Assembly: GCA_009760855.2 (NCBI GenBank)
Contig: WPIO01000012.1
Span: 4,546,001 to 4,610,000 of the forward strand
Direction: 5' to 3'
DNA length: 64,000 nucleotides
From: Cristatella mucedo
Lineage: Eukaryota > Bryozoa > Phylactolaemata > Cristatellidae
Program-made: the position numbers and the translations under genes
Shown: positions 45,998-56,923 of the stretch, piece by piece
Layout of the letters: every line of letters starts with the position of its first letter
How positions within the stretch are numbered: position 1 is the first letter of the stretch
The notes under the pieces: generated by a model
Databases searched by the model: none
What the model was told of the DNA's origin: nothing
What the model saw: the letters and a program-made list of their open reading frames with translations, nothing else

Positions 45998-48900
45998 CAT
46001 GTATGTGTGTGCAAGATATTATCATATAAGTCAGTGTAAATTTACTAACAAACCAATAAAATGGCCATCCCTGCAAAGCGAATTTGCTGAAAGCATTTTT
46101 ATTTTCTTTTACCTACCTCATCGTACCAAGTCCCACTCTGACGCTCAGACTTTGCACACGGGCAGTTCTTTCGGCAGTCTCCTGCGCAGTCGCACTATCA
46201 TGACGATAAAATAGCTTGGAATAATTCTAATATTGCAGGCATGCTGACGAACTTAAGTTTCACCATGAACATTTTAACGCTGCAAATATTGAGAATTTCT
46301 TACCCGAACTTGCTTTTTCTTAAGTTTGATCTTGCTTCCTTTCGGAAAGGTCACCACTGGACAGTAAGCAAAGTTTAATTTAAACGAATCGTCGTCCTCT
46401 TCGTTTACCCAGCTCACCGCTCTTTCCTCGGTTCCTTTCGTAATGTCCCTAAAAGCGTGAACGTCCAACCTGGACAATGATTGCTTTTGGGCCATGTATA
46501 TCGATAAACATATTATTGTAGCTGTAGCAAGCTAGAGGTCTATGCATTTTCTTCATGATCATGTTTGAGCGCTGCTATGAATGCCTCTAAAATCCGTATA
46601 TGCCAATCAACATACCGGAAGCTGTCTCTGCCTTAGCATATTTCGTCAAGTTAAACACCAAGGCTCTCGACACAGTTTTCGAATGACAGGAGTTTCCTTA
46701 TTCACGCATGCAAATACTGTACCGAGGAACTTTATATCAATGATAATAATCATAAAATTTACATAGCACCCTCAAAGAACTCAATCTCTTTTTGTGCACT
46801 TGATATTTTCGGCAGCGGAACCACGATCGAAAAGAAGGGAACCAGGAACTGAGCCCCGAGGTACCCCATACTTCAGAGCTTCCTTGAATGATCCGTGTCA
46901 ATTTACGTAAGTACACTGAAGACTCCCATTGTGGTAGGATCTGAAACATAGCCTTACAGTGCCAGAGATTCCCAGGTGTGATGGGATGTGCTTTAGAAGG
47001 ACACAGTGATAGAGAGTATCGAAAGCGGCTGAAAGATCTAGCACAACAAGCAGAGAGACTCCAACTGAATCGGAATTCCCTAAGAAGGTCTTCATACACC
47101 AAGAGTAATGCTGACTCTCTGGAAGGATTACCTCTACAATCAGAATGGAACTTACTAGCAAGGTTGGACGTATCAGTATTTGGTTTTAGGTGGTCAGCCA
47201 CGACCCGTTCCAGAAACTTTGGGAACGGTACAAGAAACTTTTTGGCGACGTTTGCCGTAGTTCTTTTGATCTAGTGTATTTTTCTCGACTAATAGTAATA
47301 ATAATAACAAGATGCTAGTTAAAGTACAATCAGAGAACTCAATCTCATTCTAGGCGCTATACATATATTGCAAAGAAAGCACGATTGAATGGTTAGTAGT
47401 ATATGCGTAATTTGTAGTAGCCAAACTACAGCCTTTTCAAGTGGGGCTGGCTTGTTTCAAAGGGAGTATGACTAGTTTCATTACCAAACGGGATCTGAAC
47501 ACCCAGCCAGTCAGTCCTTTAGCATCAAAAGCTTCATTTAGTCGTGAAGACGATTGTCTGTTCTGTAGCTCAGCCCAAAACTCTCACCCAACGTCTTATG
47601 CACTGCACTTTTATGTACTGGGATTGCCACATACGTGATTGCCTCAGGTTCGGAATCAATGCAATATCGTGGGATTCCAAGTGCTGCTAACTAAGGATTG
47701 GATTTTTCTTCCACTTATTTACGCCAAAGCCTATCAAGATCCGATTGACAGCCTTTCCCGGCAGAACATAAGTGTTACCACCTGCCACTGTAAGCTGTTA
47801 CAACAGATCTTCATAATGGTTCGCAGCGGTTCAAGTGCATATTCACATTTGAAAATAAGCTAACACCTAATTAAACACAATATTAGGTAGCACAGGATTT
47901 AATATTCACTTGGCTAAAGCAAGCACCACTACTGATTTTTATGATTTAGCAACCACCCATGGCTTTCAAATATTCAGGTAATAAGTGTGCACATGGAAAA
48001 GTTTTCTGGCTATTATGACATCTAACTTTAGCTTGTAAGCCATGGACTTTAGCAAAAAGCTCTTAAAAATTATAATGTCCTACGAAAAACAACAGCCGAC
48101 ACATAGCAATAGTCTTCTTGAGTCCTAAATGATCCATTGATCTTCTCTAAACACAGAGATCTTCTGATTAGAATTTTAAAAAGCATGTGGATGGAGGCAG
48201 AAAGCTTCGTTTGTGACTAGTCCTGATCTAGTTGGTCAAATAATTGAACTTTAACTGTGAGCTACAACGTTTTTTCTACAATTACTAAGAGCACTAGTTT
48301 ATATCTTTATTTTTCTTCTACGATGCATTGATCTACTACTGCCGTGCTAAAAAAAACATCCTAAATATGTCACTAGAATCAAGCAATGGCAAAGCACCTT
48401 ACAAAAAGACTGTAGTCAGGCCACTACTCTAGACATTAAACATGACCGAAAGAACTTGAGCAACTTCCACCCAATCTCCCTTTAACATTTTCTATCAAAG
48501 ATACTTGAACAATTCATGTTAGACCACCTGAACTGAGATATTCAAACTTCAAGCTTTGTTAGTAAGTTGCAGTCTGGTTTTAGAGCTAATCACTCCCCAG
48601 AGACAAAGCACTGCGTCGGGTGCATAACGACCCACTTAGGAATGCAGACTTGGGTAGATTATCTCAACTTGTTTTGCTCGATCTTTGGGTGACTTTTGAT
48701 ACTCTCGATTACCAATTTCTTCTTGAGCGCCTCTCATCTCATTTCACTCGGCATCACTGGTTTTGCATTACAGTGGTTAAGGTCCTATCTAAGCTAGATA
48801 TTCCTGAGTATTTATGCACATGGACAAAGATTATCCAGGAACCTCTGACATAGGGGTATCTACTTTAAAGTTATTTCACTCACTTTTAGTTCCATTCATT

Positions 48901-51900
48901 ATTTTACTCCAGCCTACCTATCAGATCTACTTCCCACCAGGCTAGGCATCATACCACCAGCATTTCGGAATCTGTTTACCAATACCTCCTACAAACCTCA
49001 ATTGCTTTGGAGACCCGACCTTTAGTTTATATGCACCCAAAGCATGGAACTCACTCTTGACTTGTGTCACGGCACCTCCTGACTTATCTACAGTTGAAAA
49101 GAAACTAAAACTAGTCAATTCAGCACTGCATTTTTTGGGACCGTGTAATTCGTTTGTCATGTGCTTATGCATGCTGCCACTGTGACTGCTGCCACTAAAC
49201 ATATTGGCATACTGAGACTGTGCATGACACCCATAACCATGTTGTTCTTCATGCTTATCGAGCTGGCTATCACTAACCATTTGACCGTGCTTCCTTTTCT
49301 GCCAAGGTAAATTGCTAAGAAAGAAATTGACATCTCTGAGAACGTTATGTCAAATGTGTTATGATTATTACTAGGATCACTGTTATAGCACAGAATCAGC
49401 TTCACCAGAAATGCTTCGTGCAAAAACAATTTTGGTTTAAAAGCAAGTCTGCAGAAATAACTATTCAACTCTTACGGCTGATTTTTTTAAATATGTCAAA
49501 GTAATGACATACCTTTTTGTCGAAGTCTTTTTTCGAGAGGAAATAGTGAGACTTTGCTTTTCTATTCTGCCTGTTGGTCTTTTCGCCTTGTTAAATGAAA
49601 TTTTACGTGCTGTTCGTTTCCTGTGGCGCTTCTGCACCTAAAAGAAATACCAAAATCCCCACAGCATATTCAGCCACACCATGGCATAGAAATTAAGGTC
49701 ACTAGATTTGCACAGACTGGTTGAAATTCTTCTTAAAATGCTAATCTCCAAGCGCTAGCTCTTACTAGCCTATTTCAGCTTGCTTTATCCAAGGGTTTGC
49801 GAGCTCTCATCTTTTAGATTATCAAAATGATAGTCCTATATTCTGTGAATTCTAGCAGGAAGCTGACTAGGCTGGGTATTTCGGATCCTCGACTACCATA
49901 CGATGCCAGGCAGTTAGCTGGTTAAAGGAAAATAAGATGTAGTGGTTTGGCAAAGCCAATGGTTATTCTGTCATTTTTCAATTATTGGGAGAAGCGGATG
50001 AATTTTTTTTAGGAATTTCCTATCGAGTGACCATGGCTACGTGCATTCACCATTATTCACATAGTGTCCCCTTAACATTTATTGAAAGCGAATGTACTGA
50101 AGTTTTGTCAGTGAGATAGAACTTACTTTCCTGAGTTACTGCTAACTGTTGCACATGTCAGCTAGCTTTTCTTAAGCCACTGAAGCTGCATTTGTTCTTG
50201 ATATAAGCATCGCAGAGATGGTCTCTGATAGTTGCAAAAGCACTAAGTTTCATGCATCTGCACAGGACTTCTCTCCTTCAGTAGCATCTGCACATGACTC
50301 CTCTGCTTCAGCAACATCTGCATAGATCCCCTCTCCTTCAGCAACATCTTCATAGGACTCCTCTCCTTTGGTAACGTCTGCAAAGGACTCCTCTCCCTCA
50401 ATTCTTTGCAGCACATCAATGTCTGCAGTCAAGTCTTCCACAATCCACCTTACATTAAAGTTCATCTCTCAGTCTAAACACTGCTAGCCCTCTAGACCCC
50501 ATTTGCACACATTTCCTTCTTCAAAGGCTAGATCTATTACGGCAATGAATACATCCTTAGTTATTAGCATCAGGTAGTACTCCAGCACCTTCCAAAAAGG
50601 CAGGTATTCTAACAAGGTAGGGAACTCATTAAGAAAGGAACACCAGAACAGGAGAACTTAAGATACTTCTTCCTTATCGTGAATGCAGACCTAAATAAAG
50701 TCTCTCTGCGAGTCGCCCAGTATCAGCGTTTGATACTGTGGACATCTAAGTCCTTCTCAGTCGGCTCTGAACTCACCTCTGTATCACTAAAGCTACTCCA
50801 AAGCTCTACGATGGTAAATTTCTTTTCCCAGGCGCTCGCTCTCTCTTGGCTAATTATTAGTCGAGCACAATCTTAGCTAGCATTTATTTTCCCATGACAA
50901 ACAACTGAATCTTCTGCGTCTATTGCTGGCACTTACAGTAGACCAGCAGCATCCTAACTTGATTCTAGATGAAGAAAAAACGATTTTAATAGCTAGGGAA
51001 AACCAAGCATACCTCAGAAATTGAAAACCGATACTTTAAAATATGTTCTACAAATACAGCTTGTAAAGCGCCTAGAAAGAGATTGAGTTCTCTGAGGGCG
51101 CTTTATCAAGTGCATTGTTAGTATTATTAATATTATCATTAGCATCTGCTAGCTATCTGGGTGTCCTTTCACCTTATTCAAGACAATTAAATAGCTCCAC
51201 AGCCAATTTCGCAGTCTTTGAACTACGTAGCATCGTAAAAATGTAGGAGCGCTATACCAAGAAAGCCACATTTAAGTCGTTCCATGCATTTGAAACACCG
51301 TGTTCGGACTTCTAATACTCCCTCTTTGTAATTCTCTCGGCCGGCTCAATTAAGTTACACCGTGGTGAATAAATCTGCCGCACTTTTATATTACTCATTG
51401 CCACCTCCATGTTTCACCACTCCTTCCACAATTGCACTAACTCCCAATCAAGCAGTGCACTGAATTTATTATCGTTCGGTACCAAGTCAAAGTATTGTAA
51501 AACAGTGAGTGTGGTGTAACTTTAAAAATCGAGCTTGAGTGTTCTTCATATGCTAAATACATACTAATTCATTCCAAATATCATGTAATGTTGCAATCTA
51601 GGCATACAATCCGAGACTAGGAGAACCTTGTGCCGTTTTCTGGAAATTCAAAGCAGCCTTGAGTTTCAAGCACCTGGCCCTCAGTGTCTAACTCAGTCTA
51701 ATAAGCCTAATATTAGCAGACACCTACTGTAATTTATGAACCAATTCTGTTACTTCCTTCCTGCAGCCTGCAATGCCTCCACATGTTTTATCCTATGTGA
51801 CAGCGGCCGAAAATATCAGTAACTACTTTGCTTCTACTACCAGATAAGCCTTTCAGAACTTCTGCCTTGAGGGCGACTCTGTCATTTGGCAGGCAAAAGA

Positions 51901-52629
51901 TTTCTTAATTTTAACGGAACAATGCCGTTACAACGCTGAGAAAGGATTGCACGGTAAGTTCACCTGTGCGGTTACTTTATCAATAATAGATCAATCTCAC
52001 ATAGCAATTTAAAAGCAATATGACTTGGGCTACTATGTTGCTCTATTAGGTACACAGTCCATAATGTACATCTATTATTGGTCATGCATATCATCACCAT
52101 CCTGCCAACTGTAAGGATGCAACCCAACAATTCAGTCACACCAAAGTTCATACCACTGCTATTGCGGCTGTCAGCATATGTACCACGTATACATAATAAA
52201 CAAGGAATCAGGTATGCAGAAAAATTACAAGCACAGCCCATTTTTTGCAATGCATTTGGTGATCTGATATCCATTGTATGAATAAATATGGCGATCCAAA
52301 TACCATTTAAATGGACACTCAAGGTCTACTACTGGTCATTACCAAATATCCATTCGATCCCATAAGGCGAGCTTACTAAGGTACAGTGATATTGCATACT
52401 CATCGGCTGCACAGGTCAACTATCGGTTAGCTTAGTCATAGCTCCCGGAAGCCGTGCGACAAGATACGGCAATATCCTAGCACATTGCAGGCGACCAATA
52501 AAAATAATATCTCTTAAGCAAGCGATGACCTACCAGTTCTGATGCTTTTGTAGCACTCAACAAATTCTCCACGGCCGTTGAAGAGCAAGCGCTAGAAGCT
52601 TTCCTACTCGATGAGCGCGTTTTCGCCAT
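42796..52629 (-). CDS. SET-domain histone lysine methyltransferase, SUV39/EHMT/SETMAR type (8 exons)
   Basis: Predicted exons (minus): 52629-52534, 49637-49513, 46469-46304, 46194-46117, 44013-43901, 43691-43532, 43445-43273, 42871-42796. They give 987 nt, 328 residues and a stop, with all phases compatible. Residues 1-75 are basic and serine-rich. The pre-SET has nine cysteines: [13 protein letters not shown] (exon 4) and [12 protein letters not shown] (exon 5). The SET core shows [34 protein letters not shown] and [15 protein letters not shown]. The post-SET is CNCGSEKC. This Zn-bound layout is characteristic of H3K9 methyltransferases. No chromodomain or ankyrin repeats are seen. A shorter form could start at the ATG at 46495, which has an upstream in-frame stop. 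Exons 1 and 2 are therefore less certain than 3-8. Confidence 0.8.
43273..43445 (-). CDS. SET gene exon 7: SET core, substrate/cofactor motif
   Basis: The exon encodes [20 protein letters not shown] then SCNPNL and [17 protein letters not shown], ending AG|gtaaat. The [10 protein letters not shown] motif forms the AdoMet pocket and pseudoknot in the family. Confidence 0.9.
43532..43691 (-). CDS. SET gene exon 6: SET N-terminal half
   Basis: The acceptor gcggttttag and the donor GAG|gtcagt bound [20 protein letters not shown] through [12 protein letters not shown] to GTYIFEWKE. The 86-bp intron to exon 7 is readable in part, which is why an unspliced frame runs on past the donor. Confidence 0.9.
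43901..44013 (-). CDS. SET gene exon 5: pre-SET second cysteine cluster
   Basis: After the acceptor aaaatttttcag the exon encodes [20 protein letters not shown] then [17 protein letters not shown], ending AG|gtaaga. The sequence NRV.QKG(L/I) at the end is nearly invariant in SUV39-family proteins just before the SET domain. Confidence 0.88.
44014..46116 (-). other. SET gene intron 4, including a long (AT)n tract
   Basis: This 2.1-kb intron has no recognised exon. It contains an uninterrupted (TA)n tract at 45918-45992, about 37 units, the longest AT microsatellite in the window. Confidence 0.75.
46117..46194 (-). CDS. SET gene exon 4: pre-SET first cysteine cluster
   Basis: 26 codons encode [20 protein letters not shown] then GTWYDE, bounded by an atag acceptor and GAG|gtaggt. 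It supplies five of the nine zinc-binding cysteines. It is too short to stand out as an open frame. Confidence 0.85.
46304..46469 (-). CDS. SET gene exon 3: start of pre-SET
   Basis: The exon encodes [20 protein letters not shown] then [16 protein letters not shown] and ends CGG|gtaaga in phase 0. DI(S/T)(K/R)G.E. and the acidic PDDFKY-like stretch match the EHMT-type lead-in to pre-SET. In the alternative short model this exon begins at the ATG at 46495. Confidence 0.8.
46745..47280 (-). mobile_element. LINE-A RT fragment in SET intron
   Basis: Minus-strand blocks are [40 protein letters not shown] and a region near 46870 similar to the EVPLKYGVPQGS segment. Lys is present where two other copies have TAG (ASKF). 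Confidence 0.8.
47295..47410 (-). mobile_element. LINE-A 3' terminal fragment
   Basis: agagaactcaatctcattct and the following ggcgctatacatatattgca match the 3' end on the minus strand. A short AAT tail precedes it. Confidence 0.7.
47411..48309. other. SET intron sequence, no recognised features
   Basis: The frames 47441-47638 and 47639-47863 show no motif. Nothing else is supported. Confidence 0.4.
48310..49375 (+). mobile_element. LINE-A decayed copy with internal deletion
   Basis: RT linker and palm A blocks at 48320-48740 ([20 protein letters not shown]) jump to the C-terminal block at 48860-49110 (LSLTFSSI-like, [19 protein letters not shown]) and the 3' UTR. The segment between palm A and the C-terminus is deleted. 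Confidence 0.75.
49513..49637 (-). CDS. SET gene exon 2 (probable): basic region
   Basis: A strong acceptor tatttcttttag and donor AAG|gtatgt bound [20 protein letters not shown] then a lysine/serine tail. The 125-bp length leaves two bases, which fit the one base at the start of exon 3. The composition suggests a nuclear localisation or DNA-binding tail. Confidence 0.6.
49640..50239. other. SET intron 1 sequence, no recognised features
   Basis: No exon or repeat is supported. Confidence 0.4.
50255..50420 (+). repeat. ~36-bp minisatellite, about five units
   Basis: Units of the form actcctctccttcagcaaca plus tctgcacagg recur with small differences (starts near 50267, 50297, 50333, 50369). 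They are absent from the corresponding linker of other LINE-A copies. Confidence 0.75.
51057..51140 (+). mobile_element. Extremely truncated LINE-A 3' end
   Basis: About 80 bp: the terminal stem-loop (aaagcgcctagaaagagatt ... gagggcgcttt) and a degraded ATT tail, dropped into an older copy of the same family. Confidence 0.75.
51521..52533. other. SET intron 1 sequence, no recognised features
   Basis: Overlapping frames at 51972-52322 (minus) and 52078-52281 (plus) are of similar quality and neither is supported. Confidence 0.4.
52534..52629 (-). CDS. SET gene exon 1 (probable)
   Basis: ATG is followed by [20 protein letters not shown] and [13 protein letters not shown], ending CTG|gtaggt in phase 0. 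The donor is the same type as exon 4. Assignment to this gene rests on strand, order and phase only. Confidence 0.5.
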
Positions 52630-53377
52630 GCTGAAAAAGTTAAACCGGATACGGATATGTGAAGCTTGAACTTCCAAGCTCTTCTTACCGCAAAAATTTA
52701 GCAAAATATTTTCTAGCTTGCGTGTGAAATATATTACCCAGCCACGTTAATGTAACTAAGCACCTTTACTGCCAGTCTTTATGAAGCTCTGATGGTTTCC
52801 GAATGTAAACATCGGTCGGCTGCCGGAATGCTTGACCTGAAGAATAAAGCTCCGAGTCTTGCACAGTCTTAGTTTCGTTAGTAAAAATTTTAAGCAAATA
52901 AAAATATTCAACTTGTATCTTGAAATTTGATTACGATGCCACTAAATCGAAATATCAGACCATTTCCGCTTGAGCTTTGACGTTCAGGAGTCCGCCATGA
53001 TGGACCGTTAAGATTTCAGAACGGTATCATTTTTTTAACTGTCTTAACTCCCTGTGTTCATCGTACTTTTCAAGTGATAAAGTGGGAGATCCATCATTAT
53101 TTTGTGAGCCATATAGTTTTTTTGAGAACGCAGGTGTGTACATTTTTCGAAGTAAATCCTTTGCCTCGCAGTTAGAGATGTTGATCTAGCTTGGCAATGA
53201 GTGAAAATTAGTAAGCTTCGTTGAAAGAGTTAAATTTGGAGCATGCCAGTTCTCTACTTTTCCATGATTTTGTTCATTACTTCAGATGAACATAAATTCC
53301 ATAGGCTACACTTTGGCTTGCTACTCGAGTGCTTTAAGTGAATGCGCTTTCTTGGATGGCGCGAGCATTGACGAGCG
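52630..53377. other. Upstream region of the SET gene
   Basis: This should hold the minus-strand promoter. I see no clear TATA box or other site. Confidence 0.35.
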
Positions 53378-53541
53378 ATCTTAATAGCACACTAGGTAAG
53401 GCGGTTGGTTTTCATAATATCGGTCCCGAGGTCATGGTTTCGAATCCTGTGGTGATCTATGCTTTATTGCCACTGCAAGCGGTGTTGATAGCCGTAAAAA
53501 CTCTTGTGTTCCTATACAAAAGAGGCTGTTTAATCGGCTAA
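53378..53541 (+). mobile_element. tRNA-derived SINE, copy 2
   Basis: Matches copy 1 at 12310-12478 from the head (agcacactaggtaaggcggt, box A) through the extra arm (cggtcccgaggtca), box B with a one-base insertion (GGTTTCGAATCC, 53436-53447), to the body (gccactgcaagcggtgttga) and tail (aagaggctgtttaatcggct). Confidence 0.8.
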
Positions 53542-53924
53542 TATCAGGTTCTCCTTATTTTCTATTTCTCACAACCTTTGCTGTATCCGAGTGGATTGTC
53601 ATTTGTGTTCTTGAAAGTTTCGAAACTAAAGTCATTGACTAAGAGCAAGAGTTACCAGTTTTTCATAGTGCCCGGTAAACTTCTTTTCGTACTTTGAGTG
53701 CTTACCTATGCATGATTATTCAGTACGTCCTGCTAGCCAGGAGTCCCATTAGAAATCGGCCAGGATTACTTTTTGAATCTTACGCCGTGCTTGCCGAAAG
53801 AACGACACCCGTGAAGAACCTTTGCATGCTTGCCTAAGTAGAATACCTCAATTGTGACTACATAACTTGATCCATTTCCTGTGCACTCTCAAGGAATGCT
53901 TGGAAAAGATGTATGCGAATAATA

Positions 53925-54060
53925 ATAATAATAGTAACACTCTTGATAAAGCACCCTCGGAGAACTTAATCTCTTTCTAGGTGCATTCAATTTTGTGCAA
54001 ATGGAACACAATTTTGATTGTTAGTGGTAGCTAACTCGATAAAAAAATTAACATGGCTTT
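53925..54060 (-). mobile_element. LINE-A 3' terminal fragment
   Basis: An (AAT)n tail, then the stem-loop at 53947-53986 with gcaccc pairing ggtgc, then degraded 3' UTR. Confidence 0.75.
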
Positions 54061-55589
54061 GATAGCGGTTGCATGTACAATGGCAGCTCAAATTGTCATT
54101 CAAGGATAACTCTCATGCAGTGCTCCCAATTCTCACGGAAAAAGTTGACTAGCTTAGGGTCTAGATGCACATATTCGAACAGAAGTGGACAATGTCAATG
54201 CCTTTGTATCAAAAAAAGCCTCAATTCATCCAACAAAGATTACTATTACATTGCTCCTTAATAAGGGCAGGAGCAGCTAATGAGAGCATGACCCCATATC
54301 CTCCGACTGCCTATTGGCCCAGCACAGTAGGCGTTCTTGGCAGCTACAAGCCACGTGCATTCTCCTCAACAACTCCCCCAACTTATTGATCTCTTTTTTA
54401 GATGACCCCATATGCTTCAGAAGAATTTTTTATTTCTGAGAAAAGTCAAATGATCAAGAACCCCTATTTCAAGGCACCACTAAGTGTCCCGAAATAACGA
54501 TTTGCTTCGATATTCCATAATCCTGTTGACATGTGGGAGTGCACTTACTCGTGTCACAAAATACGTGAAGGTGTTCGTTATAGACTTCACAGAAGTATAT
54601 TCATAAGTCAAGTGAAAGAATATCCATATAGGGCACACGGAGGTGAAGTTTTGGAAGGGCTTCCTGAAGAAGAGTTTTGCGGCCATGGGCTTGGATGGGC
54701 GCTTGAAAGGAATCAAATTAAGCTTTTTGTGAGAGAGGCTCGTGGTAGGGAATGCCTTTTTGTCTTCCGATAGCTGCTAATCACCTGACTATCTTCCGAC
54801 GAGTAGTCAAAAAGGCTATTTATTGTTATGTTTGTATTTATTACTATGCTATTTAAATATGCATGAGTTGTTTACTATTAGCAGTACCCGTAGCTTTCAT
54901 AACTCTCTTTCAAAAAGATAAGAAAACCTCGATACCAGAAAATGCCCTTTCTTTGGTAAGCTTACTTTGGTTACAACACCGTCAATTACTTCTACACCGA
55001 CTTTGTTTGAGATCGACAAGCTCATTCCACCTGCAGTTACTGCATTCAGAGAGTCAAGTTCTTGATTATTGTATTTGTACGGCGCTGCGTGTTTTTAATG
55101 TCTACTTACGCATTTCTTGAGAAACATAGCAAATGCTACGGCCGCTGTCTTCTTTTCTGCGGTTCTGATTATTCACAAATGTGGCATTCACTAAAGCGCC
55201 ACCAAAGTAAAGCAGGAAGATAAAGACTGTAGTGAGGTCGCATGAAACATGACCAGAAAGCAGAAATGGCTGACGTCAACGCGAATCAGAACTACCGAGA
55301 GATGGAGGTTTATCTGCAGAAACATTTATGATGTTGACAAAAATTAAGTATATCGCATACAATGCAATAGTAACAATAAAAATATTCTCTTAACAAAACT
55401 TTTTACCAGCACGTAGTTTTATCACGAGAGGTCGAATGTAATGCTGTTATTATAAAAATCTTAAATGAAAGTACAATAACTTTTTTTTATTTCTCTGACC
55501 CCTTTGAATGACTTATCAGTGCTCTTAAGATAATTAACAACCTTTACCTTAATATTGGCTAAGGAAATACATTTTTTCCCTTTGTGTAC
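54061..55589. other. Unrecognised sequence
   Basis: The frames 54531-54773 and 54863-55120 (plus) have no motif or convincing splice context. Nothing else is supported. Confidence 0.4.
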
Positions 55590-56285
55590 GATAGGGGTCA
55601 GCATGCAAATGTGGTTGGTGGCAGCATGCACAGTGTCAGCACACATAAGCATGTAAAGAACGAATCACAGGGACCCACTAAATGCTGTCCTAAATAGGTG
55701 TGCTTTTAAGTTTCTTTTAAATGTGGTTAGGTCAGGGGATGTTCTGACGCAGGTCGGGAGGGAGTTCCAGGCTTTGGGAGCATACGAACTAAATGCACGG
55801 TCTCCAAAGGATTGAAGGTTTGTACGAGGTATTTCTAGACTGTTGGATTCCGAAAAGCAGTGGTACGATGCTTGGCCTGATGGGGGAGTATATTGGAGAG
55901 ATAGGCTGGAGCCATAGAATGGAGGTACCTAAAAGTGAGCGACAAAACCTTGAAGTCAATCCGTTGCTTGACTGGTAGCCAGTGCAGGTCAGCGAGAAGT
56001 GGAGTACTGTGGCAACTGCGATGCTCACGACAGACAAGCCTAGCTGCAGAGTTTTGCACCAGCTGCAATCGCCTGATCTCACATGCTGGTAGGCCAGTAA
56101 GCAGTGAGTTGCAGAAGTCGAGACGGGATGTCACGAATGCATGGACCAACTTAGATGTGGTATCCTCATCTAAACAAGCCAGACTTTTAGCAATGTTATG
56201 AAGCTGAAAATAGGCAGATTTGACTGTGGAGCAGATGTGGTCGTCTAACGAGAGGTCGCTTTGGAATATGACACCTAGACAGACA
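55590..56285 (-). mobile_element. LINE-A C-terminal region and part of the 3' UTR
   Basis: The minus frame 56149-55835 reads HAFVTSRLDFCNSLLTGLPA, HRSCHSTPLLADLHWLPVKQ and FKVLSLTFRYLHSMAP with few lesions. It lacks the terminal stem-loop and tail, so it is truncated at both ends. The left border near 55590 is sharp. Confidence 0.85.
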
Positions 56286-56289
56286 GACT

Positions 56290-56788
56290 ATGCATGGATG
56301 TGCCCGCACATACTCATGGTGGATGAGAAGATGGCTGCATCGCATGCAGACGACAATGGTGACACACTAGGGCAAACCTACACACTGATGTAGTAGAAGT
56401 CGGATATGCTGCTCCTTCGCACGTCGCGATAGAAGAGACTAAAGTATATAGCTTGTGTACTGGTCGATACACAAGCAGTAAGTAAAATTCGCAGCAAGGA
56501 ATTGGTGACATGCAGGCATGGAGCAGGCCAGTCGGGCAGATGAAACGTCTGCAGTTGTCAGAACCACGTGATGGTGATGACAGATCCACACTTTCAGTAC
56601 TAGCAATGTAGACGATCGTGTTGGCTGTATCTTGTGGTAGGAACCTTGCTTACACTGTGCCTGCTGCTGGCGATGTTACCACCAATTATTTGGTAATGCT
56701 TTCCATACAGCATTCATATAAGTGCCAAGAAAAATATTCAGTTCTCTGGGTTCACTTTGCTGAAAATAATTCTGATCACAGAGCAGTC
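56290..56788. other. Unrecognised sequence
   Basis: No supported feature. Confidence 0.4.
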
Positions 56789-56817
56789 GCTGATATTTAT
56801 ATTTGTTGCTTGATTAT

Positions 56818-56849
<32 letters not shown>

Positions 56850-56923
56850 TCACTTAATAAAGTGAATTATTATCATTATTATTATTATTATTACATAAGC
56901 AAGCAACAAATATAGATATCAGC
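56789..56923. repeat. 135-bp near-perfect palindrome with (TAA)n arms
   Basis: gctgatatttatatttgttg ... at the left pairs with ...caacaaatatagatatcagc at the right. The (TAA)n and (TTA)n runs and the central attcactt/aagtgaat also pair. About four mismatches are seen. The centre resembles the LINE-A tail (ttgataaagtg). Confidence 0.9.

Larger units (their letters stand above)
50240..51520 (+). mobile_element. Old LINE-A copy with a minisatellite and a nested LINE-A tail
   Basis: Blocks for the linker, the TSPLDPI-like region (50480), the thumb (50940-51040) and SARNLGV-like (51140-51300) are recognisable but scrambled by stops. Between thumb and C-terminus a short LINE-A 3' end is inserted at about 51057-51140. 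Confidence 0.65.

Noticed and set aside
54531-54773. 80-codon plus frame as a gene
   Set aside because: No motif, no clear splice context, and comparable frames occur by chance in this window.
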